The notes beneath the pieces were generated by a model. That model had not been told where the DNA came from. It saw only the letters and a list, made by a program, of their open reading frames with translations, and did not search any database. From assembly GCA_017861415.1 (NCBI GenBank), contig JAGFXS010000090.1, positions 1-5,345 on the forward strand: a stretch of 5,345 nucleotides of DNA, in the 5' to 3' direction. This DNA comes from Bacillota bacterium (GTDB taxonomy: Bacteria; Bacillota; Clostridia; Oscillospirales; Oscillospiraceae). A program made the translations under genes and the position numbers. Positions 1 to 5,345 of the stretch are shown piece by piece (within the stretch, counting starts at the first letter, position 1; each line of letters opens with the position of its first letter).

Positions 1-1994
1 ATTTTCCCCCGGGAACCGTCCCCTTCACCGGTGCCTTCCAGGGAACGGAGTAGTTGATACTTATACCGATATAAATCCGGGTTATCCACCTGTTCAACCC
101 CAAGGGGACGGGTGCAGCGGTTGCCGGATATAAATCTGCGGGTGCTGTCAAATCGGTTTACCGTCAGGGCACAGTGGTTGTTGCATAGCTTGCAGGTGGC
201 GGGGTTTGCCGTATGGGTGAAGGTTTGCAAAGCCGCACCCGAGAGGAGGGCAGATTGCTCTAGTCCCAGCTCCCGCGCGGCCAGCGCCGCGCCGAAGGCA
301 CCCATCAGCCCGGCAATGTTGGGGCGGATCACGTCGCGGTTTAACTCCAGCTCAAAGGCACGGAGAACCGCGTCATTTAAGAAAGTGCCGCCCTGAACTA
401 CGATGTTTTGACCAAGCTCATCAGCAGAGGCGGCCCGGATGACTTTATATACGGCGTTCTTCACCACGGAAATAGACAGCCCTGCGGAGATATCGTCCAC
501 ACCGGCGCCATCCTTCTGTGCCTGTTTCACCGAGGAATTCATAAAGACGGTGCAGCGGGAACCGAGGTTGACAGGGTGCTTAGCGAAAAGGCCCAACTGG
601 GAAAAGTCGGCGATTCCATAGCCCAACGCTTTTGAAAAGGTCTCCAGAAACGAGCCGCATCCAGAGGAGCAGGCCTCGTTTAAGAGGATAGAATCTACTG
701 CTCCGTTTCGGATTTTAAAGCACTTCATATCCTGGCCGCCAATGTCAATAATGAAATCAACTTGGGGATTGAAATGCCATGCGGCATTGTAATGGGCCAC
801 GGTTTCAACCAGACCCAGATCACAGGAGAAGGCGTTTTTGATCAAATCCTCTCCATATCCAGTGACCGCCGCTCCGCGAATGTTGACACGGCCGCCGCAG
901 AGACGTTCCAGCTGCAGCAGCTGATCCAGCACGATGGAAACAGGGTTTCCTTGGTTGGAGTGATAGTAAGTATAAAGTAATTCTGCTTGCGGAGAAATCA
1001 ACACCATTTTTGTGGTGGTGGAGCCTGCATCAATGCCTAGAAAGGCGTCACCCTGGTATGTATCCAGATTCCCGAGGGGAATGCTGCTCCTGTCGTGACG
1101 CTTTAGGAAGAGGTCGTAATCCTCCTGGGTTTCGAAGAGGGGAGGCATCGTGCTTGCCGGAGCAGTATTGTCCGCCGCCTGCTCCAGCTTGGAGAGGAAT
1201 TCCTCGAAGGGAGCGGGCGGATACTCTCCTGCACAAAGCGCTGCGCCCATGGCGGCAAAGCAGTCGCCATTTTCTGGGAAAATGGCATGCTCGGCATCCA
1301 AATGGAGGGTCTCCACAAAGCGTGCCCGGAGTCCATGAAGGAAGTGGAGAGGCCCCCCCAAAAACACCAGCTTACCGGTAAGCTCTCGCCCCTGGGTAAG
1401 ACCGCCAACCGTCTGATCCACCACGGCCTGAAAGATAGAAGCGGCGATGTCTTCCTTCCGACCACCCTGATTCAAGATGGGCTGAATATCGCTCTTCGCG
1501 AAGACACCGCAACGGGACGCAATGGGATAAATTTTTTCATGGTGAAGGGAGAGCGTGTCCAGCTCACTGGGGGTCACGCTCAGTAGAGTGGCCATCTGAT
1601 CAATGAACGCACCGGTGCCGCCGGCACAGGAACCATTCATACGCTCCTCCAATGTGCTGCCAAAGAAAATAATTTTGGCATCTTCTCCGCCCAGCTCAAT
1701 GACTGCACTGGTGTCGGGGATGAAGGTTCGTACGGCTGCAGCGGTGGCGTAAACTTCCTGAACAAAGGAAATGCCGCTGGCTTTGGAGACACCCAGCCCG
1801 GCGGAGCCGGTGACCAGGAGCCTTACGTCCTTACCATCCAACATTGCTCGAATGGAGCGAAGTGTCTCATAAGTGCGCTCGCGGGCTTTGGAATAGTGTC
1901 GCTCATAAGATCGAAAAAGCAATTGATTTTGGGCATCCAAAACGACCACCTTCACGGTGGTAGAGCCTATATCAATTCCAATTCGCAATGACAT
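1..1994 (-). CDS. Long two-domain acyl-CoA dehydratase activase-related protein (BadF/BadG/BcrA/BcrD ATPase family), partial, C-terminus outside window
   Basis: The frame is open for 664 codons and runs off the left edge with no stop. Two ASKHA-fold activase domains lie in tandem. Domain 1 (about 4-260) has IGIDIGSTTVK at 5-15, ELGGEDAK at 100-107, and candidate [4Fe-4S] ligands Cys123 (SCAGGTGAF) and Cys162 (SRCGVFAKSD). Domain 2 (about 318-575) has LGIDAGSTTTK at 319-329, DIGGQDMK at 417-424, Cys442/Cys446 (ACSSGCGSF) and Cys481 (SRCTVF). A third cysteine set follows: Cys601, Cys604, Cys608 and Cys627. Family knowledge: short activases such as HgdC are one-domain homodimers that use ATP to inject an electron into 2-hydroxyacyl-CoA dehydratases. 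Long forms of roughly 1400 aa add DUF2229 and HgdB-like regions after this point. The window stops where that part should begin, so the fusion is inferred. ATG at 1994 is chosen because GAGGT lies 6 nt upstream and the first motif starts at residue 5. The physiological substrate is unknown, and no dehydratase subunit genes are visible. Confidence 0.93.
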   Translation of the reverse strand, partial: MSLRIGIDIGSTTVKVVVLDAQNQLLFRSYERHYSKARERTYETLRSIRAMLDGKDVRLLVTGSAGLGVSKASGISFVQEVYATAAAVRTFIPDTSAVIELGGEDAKIIFFGSTLEERMNGSCAGGTGAFIDQMATLLSVTPSELDTLSLHHEKIYPIASRCGVFAKSDIQPILNQGGRKEDIAASIFQAVVDQTVGGLTQGRELTGKLVFLGGPLHFLHGLRARFVETLHLDAEHAIFPENGDCFAAMGAALCAGEYPPAPFEEFLSKLEQAADNTAPASTMPPLFETQEDYDLFLKRHDRSSIPLGNLDTYQGDAFLGIDAGSTTTKMVLISPQAELLYTYYHSNQGNPVSIVLDQLLQLERLCGGRVNIRGAAVTGYGEDLIKNAFSCDLGLVETVAHYNAAWHFNPQVDFIIDIGGQDMKCFKIRNGAVDSILLNEACSSGCGSFLETFSKALGYGIADFSQLGLFAKHPVNLGSRCTVFMNSSVKQAQKDGAGVDDISAGLSISVVKNAVYKVIRAASADELGQNIVVQGGTFLNDAVLRAFELELNRDVIRPNIAGLMGAFGAALAARELGLEQSALLSGAALQTFTHTANPATCKLCNNHCALTVNRFDSTRRFISGNRCTRPLGVEQVDNPDLYRYKYQLLRSLEGTGEGDGSRGK

Positions 1995-2000
1995 GATCGT

Positions 2001-2005
2001 ACCTC
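2001..2005 (-). promoter_or_regulatory. Ribosome binding site of the activase gene
   Basis: On the minus strand GAGGT ends 6 nt before the ATG at 1994. A second purine tract, AAAGGAA (about 2010-2016), lies further upstream at a less suitable distance. The nearer site supports the chosen start. Confidence 0.7.
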
Positions 2006-2016
2006 AGGTTCCTTTC

Positions 2017-2053
2017 AGCAAACGAAACAGTTTGGTTTTAACTCTCGCTTGCT
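2017..2053 (-). promoter_or_regulatory. Hairpin in the 5' leader of the activase mRNA
   Basis: On the minus strand AGCAAGCGAGA (2053-2043) can pair with TTTCGTTTGCT (2027-2017) as an 11-bp stem with two G-U pairs and a loop of about 15 nt. It lies between the predicted transcription start (about 2065) and the ribosome binding site. No U-run follows, so it is not an ordinary terminator. It may protect the mRNA or affect translation; no known riboswitch class is recognised. Confidence 0.45.
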
Positions 2054-2071
2054 CAATGAATATTTTGTTTA

Positions 2072-2100
2072 ATTATATAAGAATAACTAGGCCAAGACAA
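2072..2100 (-). promoter_or_regulatory. Sigma-A-type promoter of the activase gene
   Basis: On the minus strand a -35 box TTGTCT (2100-2095) is separated by 17 nt from a perfect -10 box TATAAT (2077-2072). The expected start is near 2065, giving a leader of about 70 nt. The promoter lies downstream of the clpC terminator, so the activase gene appears to have its own transcription unit. Confidence 0.8.
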
Positions 2101-2110
2101 CCTTTCGTAA

Positions 2111-2148
2111 GTAAAGAAAGGCTCATGTTTATCTTGGTATGAGCCTTT
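2111..2148 (-). terminator. Probable rho-independent terminator of clpC
   Basis: Perfect 10-bp inverted repeat AAAGGCTCAT / ATGAGCCTTT (2117-2126 and 2139-2148) with a 12-nt loop, starting 20 nt after the clpC stop codon. Read on the minus strand the stem is followed by CTTTACTT, a modest, interrupted U-tract. On the plus strand it is followed by TGGTTTAGGG, and no plus-strand gene ends here, so the minus strand is the likely direction. Confidence 0.75.
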
Positions 2149-2168
2149 TGGTTTAGGGATTAGTTGTA

Positions 2169-4649
2169 TTATGAGACCGGGACGGGAGTCTGTAGAGCAA
2201 GATGATTATCTTGTACTGTGAGGGCGAGGGTGCCGCCAGGAGAGAGCTGCCCCTCCAAAAGCATCCGAGCTGCCGGCGTTTCCACCTTGGTCTGGAGAAG
2301 TCGCCGGAGGGGGCGGGCTCCATAGACTGGGTCAAAGGCTTCCGTAGAGAGAATCTGGAGACTATCGGGGGTAAAGGTAAAGGAAATACCCATCTCATGC
2401 ATCCGTTCCGCCAGCTGGAGAAGCATTTTTTTGGCAATTTCCTGGAGCTCTTCATGATCCAGAGCCCGAAAGACGATCAGTTCGTCTATTCTGTTGAGAA
2501 ATTCCGGGCGGAAGGTCTTGCGCAGTTCTGCCAGAGCTGCCGTCCGACTCTCGGCGGGGGGTGATTGCTTGGAGGCAGGGGAGCCTGTACCGGCAAATCC
2601 AATTCCCTTTCGGCTCAGCTGCTCTGCGCCGGCGTTGGAGGTCATGACCAGCACGGTGCTGCGAAAATCTACTCGAGTTCCCTTGGCATCGGTCAGAATT
2701 CCATCCTCCATAATTTGCAGAAGAATACTCCAGATATCGGGATGGGCCTTTTCCAGTTCGTCAAAGAGAACGACTGAATAGGGCCTGCGGCGTACCCGCT
2801 CTGTCAGTTGACCGCCCTCGTCAAAGCCAACGTAGCCTGGAGGAGACCCCAATAGCCGGGAGACGGCATGTGCCTCAGCATATTCCGTCATGTCGAAACG
2901 TAATAGAGCATCTTCTGTTCCAAAGAGGGCCTCTGCCAAAGCTTTACATAGTTCTGTCTTTCCTACGCCGGTGGGACCGAGAAACAGGAAGGTGCCCGTG
3001 GGTCGGCGAGGATCCGTTAGGCCGGTACGACCACGGCGAATGGCCTCTGCCACCGCCCGGATGGCCTCATCCTGTCCAGCGACCCGTCGATGCAGCGTGT
3101 CTTCCAGAGAGAGGAGATTCCGTCGTTCTTCCTGGGTGAGAGAGGAGGCTGGAATGCCTGTCCACATAGATAAAACGGAGGCCACGGCTTCGCGGGTCAC
3201 GGAAAAAGAGCCCTGCTCGGAACGCCAGCGGCGCCGCTGTTCTTCCAGTTCCCGGCGGAAGTCCAATTCGGCGTTGCGCAGCATGGCAGCTCGCTCAAAT
3301 TCCTGCTTGCGAATGGCGTTTTCCTTGTCCTGGAAGGTTTGTACCACTTTGTCCTCCAGTGCTCTCAGCTCTAATGGTAGTGTAAGTGGCTCAAGGCGAA
3401 GGCTGGAAGCCGCCTCGTCAATCAGGTCAATGGCCTTATCCGGCAGGCGACGACCAGGGAGATACCGATGAGAGAGGGAAACAGCGGCCTCCAGAGCTTC
3501 TGGAGTGATGGTTACATGGTGATGGGCTTCGTACCGGGGGCGTAGCCGCTGAAGAATCCGCAGGGAAGTTTCGCAGGTGGGTTCTTCAATGGTGATCGGC
3601 TGGAATCTTCGTTCCAAGGCGGCATCTTTTTCAATATGCTTCCGATACTCCTCCAGCGTAGTTGCACCGATCATCTGAATATCTCCCCGGGAGAGGGCTG
3701 GCTTTAAAATGTTGGCTGCATCAATAGCGCCCTCGGCAGAGCCGGCTCCGACAATGGTGTGCATCTCATCCAGGAAGAGAATGATGTTACCCGCCCGGCG
3801 AATATCTCGCAGCAAATTGTTGACACGATCCTCAAATTCACCTCGATATTTAGTGCCCGCAACCATCGAGGAGAGATCCAATGCCAAAAGACGTTTCCCT
3901 TTTAAGGCTTCCGGCACCTGACCGGCCGACATGCGAATGGCCAAACCTTCGGCGACGGCTGTTTTTCCCACTCCTGGGTCGCCCAGTAGAACGGGATTGT
4001 TTTTGCTCCTACGAATGAGAATCTGCATGGTGCGCACAATTTCTTTGTCACGGCCAACGACTGGGTCGTACTTCCCTCGAAGGGCTGCTTGTACCATGTC
4101 AGAGGTAAATAAATCCAAGAGCTTAGATTCTGGGGTATAGACCTCCCGGTCGGTCCGGCTGCGTCCAGGCTGGCCGGCACTGTTGTCGCCATTTAATGAT
4201 GCAATAACTGCTTCAGATAAAGCGTGAATGGATGGTATTTGGGCGCGTATGAGGGAAGTGGCAAGGCCCTCATTCTCTTGGAGGAGCCCGAGAATTAGAT
4301 GGGTACTGTCCAGCTGGTTATGGTGGTGGCGAATCATCTCCACGGCACCCTGTCGGATCACACCTTTAAGACGGGGGGTCATTCCAGGTGTGGGAAAGAG
4401 ATTGGGGGCACCTTGTCCCACCTTAGCTAAAACAGAAGTGCGGACCATGGCAGAGGAGAGTCCGGTGGAACGCAAACAGGTGATGGCGGGGCTGCTCCCC
4501 TGAAGGAGACCAAATAGTAGATGTTCGCAGCCCACATAGCTGTGACCCCATTGGCAGGCGGCACCTTGGGCAAGTTGCAGAGCCTTTGTTGCCGAAGAAG
4601 AAAACAAATTGCTTGCCAGCTTAGGGCGTTGAGAGTTCAAGGGGTTCAT
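2169..4649 (-). CDS. clpC: ClpC-type ATP-dependent Clp protease ATP-binding subunit (AAA+ unfoldase)
   Basis: Complete 826-aa Hsp100 protein, close to the usual ClpC length (about 810). Family role: a cytosolic hexamer that unfolds substrates, using ATP, and feeds them to ClpP. Two Clp_N repeats lie at about 17-60 and 93-150. AAA domain 1 has Walker A GDPGVGKT (223-230), pore loop KYRG (267-270), Walker B LFLDEMHT (291-298) and arginine fingers at ERRF (346-349). A UVR-like coiled segment lies at about 435-470. AAA domain 2 has Walker A GPTGVGKT (558-565), pore loop GYVGF (605-609), Walker B VVLFDE (626-631) and sensor 2 GARPLRR (777-783). The IGF tripeptide at 683-685 matches the ClpP-docking loop, so this is a protease partner rather than a ClpB disaggregase; the UVR segment also favours ClpC over ClpB. 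The ATG at 4649 has AGGAG 6 nt upstream, and an in-frame TGA at 4695-4697 excludes a long extension. No ctsR, mcsA or mcsB flanks it, and no CtsR or CIRCE operator was seen. Confidence 0.95.
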   Translation of the reverse strand: MNPLNSQRPKLASNLFSSSATKALQLAQGAACQWGHSYVGCEHLLFGLLQGSSPAITCLRSTGLSSAMVRTSVLAKVGQGAPNLFPTPGMTPRLKGVIRQGAVEMIRHHHNQLDSTHLILGLLQENEGLATSLIRAQIPSIHALSEAVIASLNGDNSAGQPGRSRTDREVYTPESKLLDLFTSDMVQAALRGKYDPVVGRDKEIVRTMQILIRRSKNNPVLLGDPGVGKTAVAEGLAIRMSAGQVPEALKGKRLLALDLSSMVAGTKYRGEFEDRVNNLLRDIRRAGNIILFLDEMHTIVGAGSAEGAIDAANILKPALSRGDIQMIGATTLEEYRKHIEKDAALERRFQPITIEEPTCETSLRILQRLRPRYEAHHHVTITPEALEAAVSLSHRYLPGRRLPDKAIDLIDEAASSLRLEPLTLPLELRALEDKVVQTFQDKENAIRKQEFERAAMLRNAELDFRRELEEQRRRWRSEQGSFSVTREAVASVLSMWTGIPASSLTQEERRNLLSLEDTLHRRVAGQDEAIRAVAEAIRRGRTGLTDPRRPTGTFLFLGPTGVGKTELCKALAEALFGTEDALLRFDMTEYAEAHAVSRLLGSPPGYVGFDEGGQLTERVRRRPYSVVLFDELEKAHPDIWSILLQIMEDGILTDAKGTRVDFRSTVLVMTSNAGAEQLSRKGIGFAGTGSPASKQSPPAESRTAALAELRKTFRPEFLNRIDELIVFRALDHEELQEIAKKMLLQLAERMHEMGISFTFTPDSLQILSTEAFDPVYGARPLRRLLQTKVETPAARMLLEGQLSPGGTLALTVQDNHLALQTPVPVS

Positions 4650-4809
4650 TGGGAGCTCCTTTCTCCTGGACAGGGGTGGGAAGTGGTGATGCGGTCAGGG
4701 GTTCAGGGGAGATTGTTAATCGCGGCTCATGGCGCAGGCTGGAGGGAGCACCCTCTAATTGAGGGGTAAGGCTTCCAGAGAATTCCGCATGATACAGGTT
4801 CTGGGGCAT
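4621..4809 (-). CDS. Possible small proline-rich protein or leader peptide overlapping the clpC start
   Basis: A 62-codon ORF, ATG to TAA, precedes clpC and overlaps its start by 29 nt in another frame. GAAAGGAAG (4826-4818 on the minus strand) is a good Shine-Dalgarno sequence ending 8 nt before the ATG. The product is unusual: 12 of 62 residues are proline, and Ser and Thr are frequent, with no membrane segment, no cysteine and no motif I recognise; it is probably disordered. It may be a real small protein, a translated leader that couples to or tunes clpC, or a chance open frame in the clpC 5' UTR. The ribosome site and the tight overlap favour translation; the low-complexity composition argues against a folded enzyme. 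I do not recognise a family. Confidence 0.4.
   Translation of the reverse strand: MPQNLYHAEFSGSLTPQLEGAPSSLRHEPRLTISPEPLTASPLPTPVQEKGAPNEPLELSTP
4656..4660 (-). promoter_or_regulatory. Ribosome binding site of clpC
   Basis: On the minus strand AGGAG, within AAAGGAG, ends 6 nt before the ATG at 4649. It lies inside the upstream 62-codon ORF, so ribosomes translating that ORF would pass over it, an arrangement that allows translational coupling. Confidence 0.8.
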
Positions 4810-4817
4810 CTTGTCAT

Positions 4818-4898
4818 CTTCCTTTCATAATAGAGGATGTATACGGAAAAAAGGCAAATATATGGCCGAAGGTGAGATTAAATTTATTGAATTTATTG
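4818..4898. other. AT-rich divergent intergenic region with a 9-bp tandem repeat
   Basis: This region separates the minus-strand clpC unit from the plus-strand ferredoxin gene. It contains the perfect tandem direct repeat AATTTATTG (4881-4889 and 4890-4898), directly next to the ferredoxin -35 box, where it could act as an UP element or protein site. For clpC no convincing promoter was found: TATACA (4843-4838) could be a -10 box but lacks a good -35 at 16-18 nt. No CtsR-type or CIRCE-type repeat was seen. Confidence 0.5.
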
Positions 4899-4926
4899 TT
4901 GCATTTTAGTGAAGTTGTGGTAGAAT
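4899..4926 (+). promoter_or_regulatory. Predicted sigma-A-type promoter of the ferredoxin gene
   Basis: TTGCAT (4899-4904) and TAGAAT (4921-4926) are separated by 16 nt, giving a start near 4933 and a short leader of about 28 nt. An overlapping -35, TTGTTG (4896-4901), would need a 19-nt spacer and is less likely. The AT-rich direct repeat lies immediately upstream. Confidence 0.6.
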
Positions 4927-4947
4927 GAACATTGCCAATACTATTAT

Positions 4948-4954
4948 GGAGGTG
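4948..4954 (+). promoter_or_regulatory. Ribosome binding site deciding the TTG start of the ferredoxin
   Basis: GGAGGTG lies 6-7 nt before TTG at 4961, ideal spacing. No such site precedes the in-frame ATG at 4925, which overlaps the -10 box. The Shine-Dalgarno site therefore selects the TTG. Confidence 0.85.
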
Positions 4955-4960
4955 TTTTCC

Positions 4961-5131
4961 TTGCCTTATACCATTACCGATGCATGTATTAGCTGCGGCG
5001 CATGTGTGGATGAGTGTCCCGTGGGTATTATCTCCCAGGGTGCAACACAGTATGTGATCGACGAGGCCGCTTGTATTGACTGCGGCGCTTGCACTGACTG
5101 CTGCCCCACTGAAGCCATCGTGCCCGTCTGA
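4961..5131 (+). CDS. 2[4Fe-4S] clostridial-type ferredoxin
   Basis: Small soluble electron carrier of 56 aa, typical for clostridial 8Fe ferredoxins (about 55 aa). Two CxxCxxCxxxCP motifs are present: Cys9, 12, 15, 19 and Cys38, 41, 44, 48, each set ending in Pro. By family rule the last Cys of each motif ligates the other cluster. An extra Cys47 sits next to ligand Cys48. The halves show the expected internal duplication (DACISCGAC and EAACIDCGAC). Such ferredoxins carry low-potential electrons between enzymes such as pyruvate:ferredoxin oxidoreductase, hydrogenase and Rnf. The start is TTG at 4961 because of the GGAGGTG site; this gives an N-terminus MPYTITDAC, which fits the family, whereas an ATG at 4925 would add 12 atypical residues. 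It is apparently monocistronic, with its own promoter and terminator. It could donate electrons to the nearby activase, but only general biochemistry suggests that. Confidence 0.95.
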   Translation: MPYTITDACISCGACVDECPVGIISQGATQYVIDEAACIDCGACTDCCPTEAIVPV

Positions 5132-5150
5132 TAAACAGGTACATCAAAAA

Positions 5151-5184
5151 CGAAGGTGTCACCCTATGACACCTTCGTTTTTTT
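5151..5184 (+). terminator. Strong rho-independent terminator after the ferredoxin gene
   Basis: Perfect 11-bp stem CGAAGGTGTCA / TGACACCTTCG (5151-5161 and 5167-5177) with loop CCCTA, followed by seven T. Five A just before the stem mean it could also terminate minus-strand transcripts arriving from the right. It starts 20 nt after the stop codon. Confidence 0.95.
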
Positions 5185-5219
5185 GTTGTCCAACACTCTG
5201 TTTCAGTCGTGCGTTTTGG

Positions 5220-5248
5220 TTGAGATTTTGATTTCTCTGTGATATAAT
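5220..5248 (+). promoter_or_regulatory. Near-consensus sigma-A-type promoter facing the right edge
   Basis: TTGAGA (5220-5225), a 17-nt spacer and a perfect TATAAT (5243-5248). Transcription would start near 5255, within the loop of the palindrome at 5242-5270, and run out of the window. No coding region for it is visible before the edge. Confidence 0.6.
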
Positions 5249-5270
5249 AGCCGCGCTGCGGCTATTATAT
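5242..5270. repeat. Perfect 13-bp palindrome overlapping the -10 box
   Basis: Arms ATATAATAGCCGC (5242-5254) and GCGGCTATTATAT (5258-5270) with a 3-nt spacer GCT. The left arm contains the TATAAT box of the plus-strand promoter. It could be an operator, a hairpin at the start of a transcript, or one unit of a dispersed palindromic repeat. No poly-T follows, so it is not an ordinary terminator. Confidence 0.75.
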
Positions 5271-5278
5271 TGCGCATA

Positions 5279-5339
5279 TGGGCACTTCTTGCCCAAGCGC
5301 TTAAATTCAAGGCCGCGCCGGCAATGCCGGCGCATGGCC
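5279..5339. repeat. Cluster of hairpins, possible dispersed palindromic or MITE-like element
   Basis: Two inverted repeats lie close together: TGGGCA / TGCCCA (5279-5284, 5290-5295) with loop CTTCT, and GCGCCGGCA / TGCCGGCGC (5315-5323, 5325-5333), flanked by GGCC at 5311-5314 and 5336-5339. The palindromic octamer AAGCGCTT (5295-5302) lies between them. The stretch 5185-5345 otherwise has no recognisable gene. Together with the palindrome at 5242-5270 it looks like a non-coding repeat element or structured RNA that may continue beyond the window. Confidence 0.5.
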
Positions 5340-5345
5340 CTATAT

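Noticed and set aside
1010..1381. Overlapping 120-codon-class ORFs on both strands
   Set aside because: They are shadows of the activase reading frame, which is uninterrupted across the region and carries conserved motifs.
2890..3471. 193-codon plus-strand ORF
   Set aside because: It lies wholly antisense to the clpC coding region, is rich in Arg and Ser as expected of a shadow frame, and matches no known family, whereas the minus strand encodes a complete AAA+ protein.
4755..4817. 20-codon ORF starting at ATG 4817 on the minus strand
   Set aside because: The Shine-Dalgarno site is only about 2 nt from this ATG, too close; the ATG at 4809 fits better.
4827..4832. TATTAT on the minus strand as the clpC -10 box
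   Set aside because: Transcription would start within the small ORF's Shine-Dalgarno sequence, and no good -35 box lies 16-18 nt upstream.
4810..4930. CtsR or CIRCE heat-shock operator
   Set aside because: Neither the GGTCAAA-type heptad repeat nor the TTAGCACTC inverted repeat is present.
4925..4960. ATG at 4925 as the start of the ferredoxin
   Set aside because: It overlaps the predicted -10 box and lacks a ribosome site; GGAGGTG points to the TTG at 4961.
1..5345. CRISPR array, tRNA, rRNA or transposase gene
   Set aside because: No spaced direct repeats, cloverleaf-like sequence, rRNA motif or transposase-like frame was seen.

Overview
This window looks like chromosomal DNA from an anaerobic Firmicute, most likely a gut clostridium of the Oscillospiraceae type. 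That placement is an inference from gene content: a long two-headed activase of the 2-hydroxyacyl-CoA dehydratase family, a ClpC-type unfoldase with a UVR motif, a small clostridial 2[4Fe-4S] ferredoxin, strong AGGAGG-like ribosome binding sites, and TATAAT-type promoters with rho-independent terminators. No 16S or other taxonomic marker is present.

Layout. From the left edge to 1994, on the minus strand, lies the first 664 codons of a very long acyl-CoA dehydratase activase-related protein; its C-terminal part is outside the window. Bases 1995-2168 hold its sigma-A-type promoter, a leader with a hairpin, and the terminator of the next gene. From 2169 to 4649, minus strand, is a complete clpC-like gene (826 aa). 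It is preceded by, and overlaps, a 62-codon proline-rich small ORF (4621-4809) that has its own Shine-Dalgarno site. Bases 4818-4960 form an AT-rich divergent intergenic region. A 56-aa ferredoxin gene starts on the plus strand at a TTG codon (4961) and ends in a strong terminator (5151-5184). The last 160 bases have no recognisable gene. They hold a near-consensus promoter whose -10 box sits in a perfect 13-bp palindrome, followed by two more hairpins running to the edge.

How the genes relate. Activases of this family hydrolyse ATP to push a low-potential electron from ferredoxin or flavodoxin into a partner Fe-S enzyme, so the ferredoxin is a biochemically plausible donor. The two genes are separately transcribed and separated by clpC, so this is only an inference. 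The Clp gene stands alone here, without ctsR, mcsA or mcsB beside it. The least explained parts are the small ORF in front of clpC and the hairpin-rich right end.
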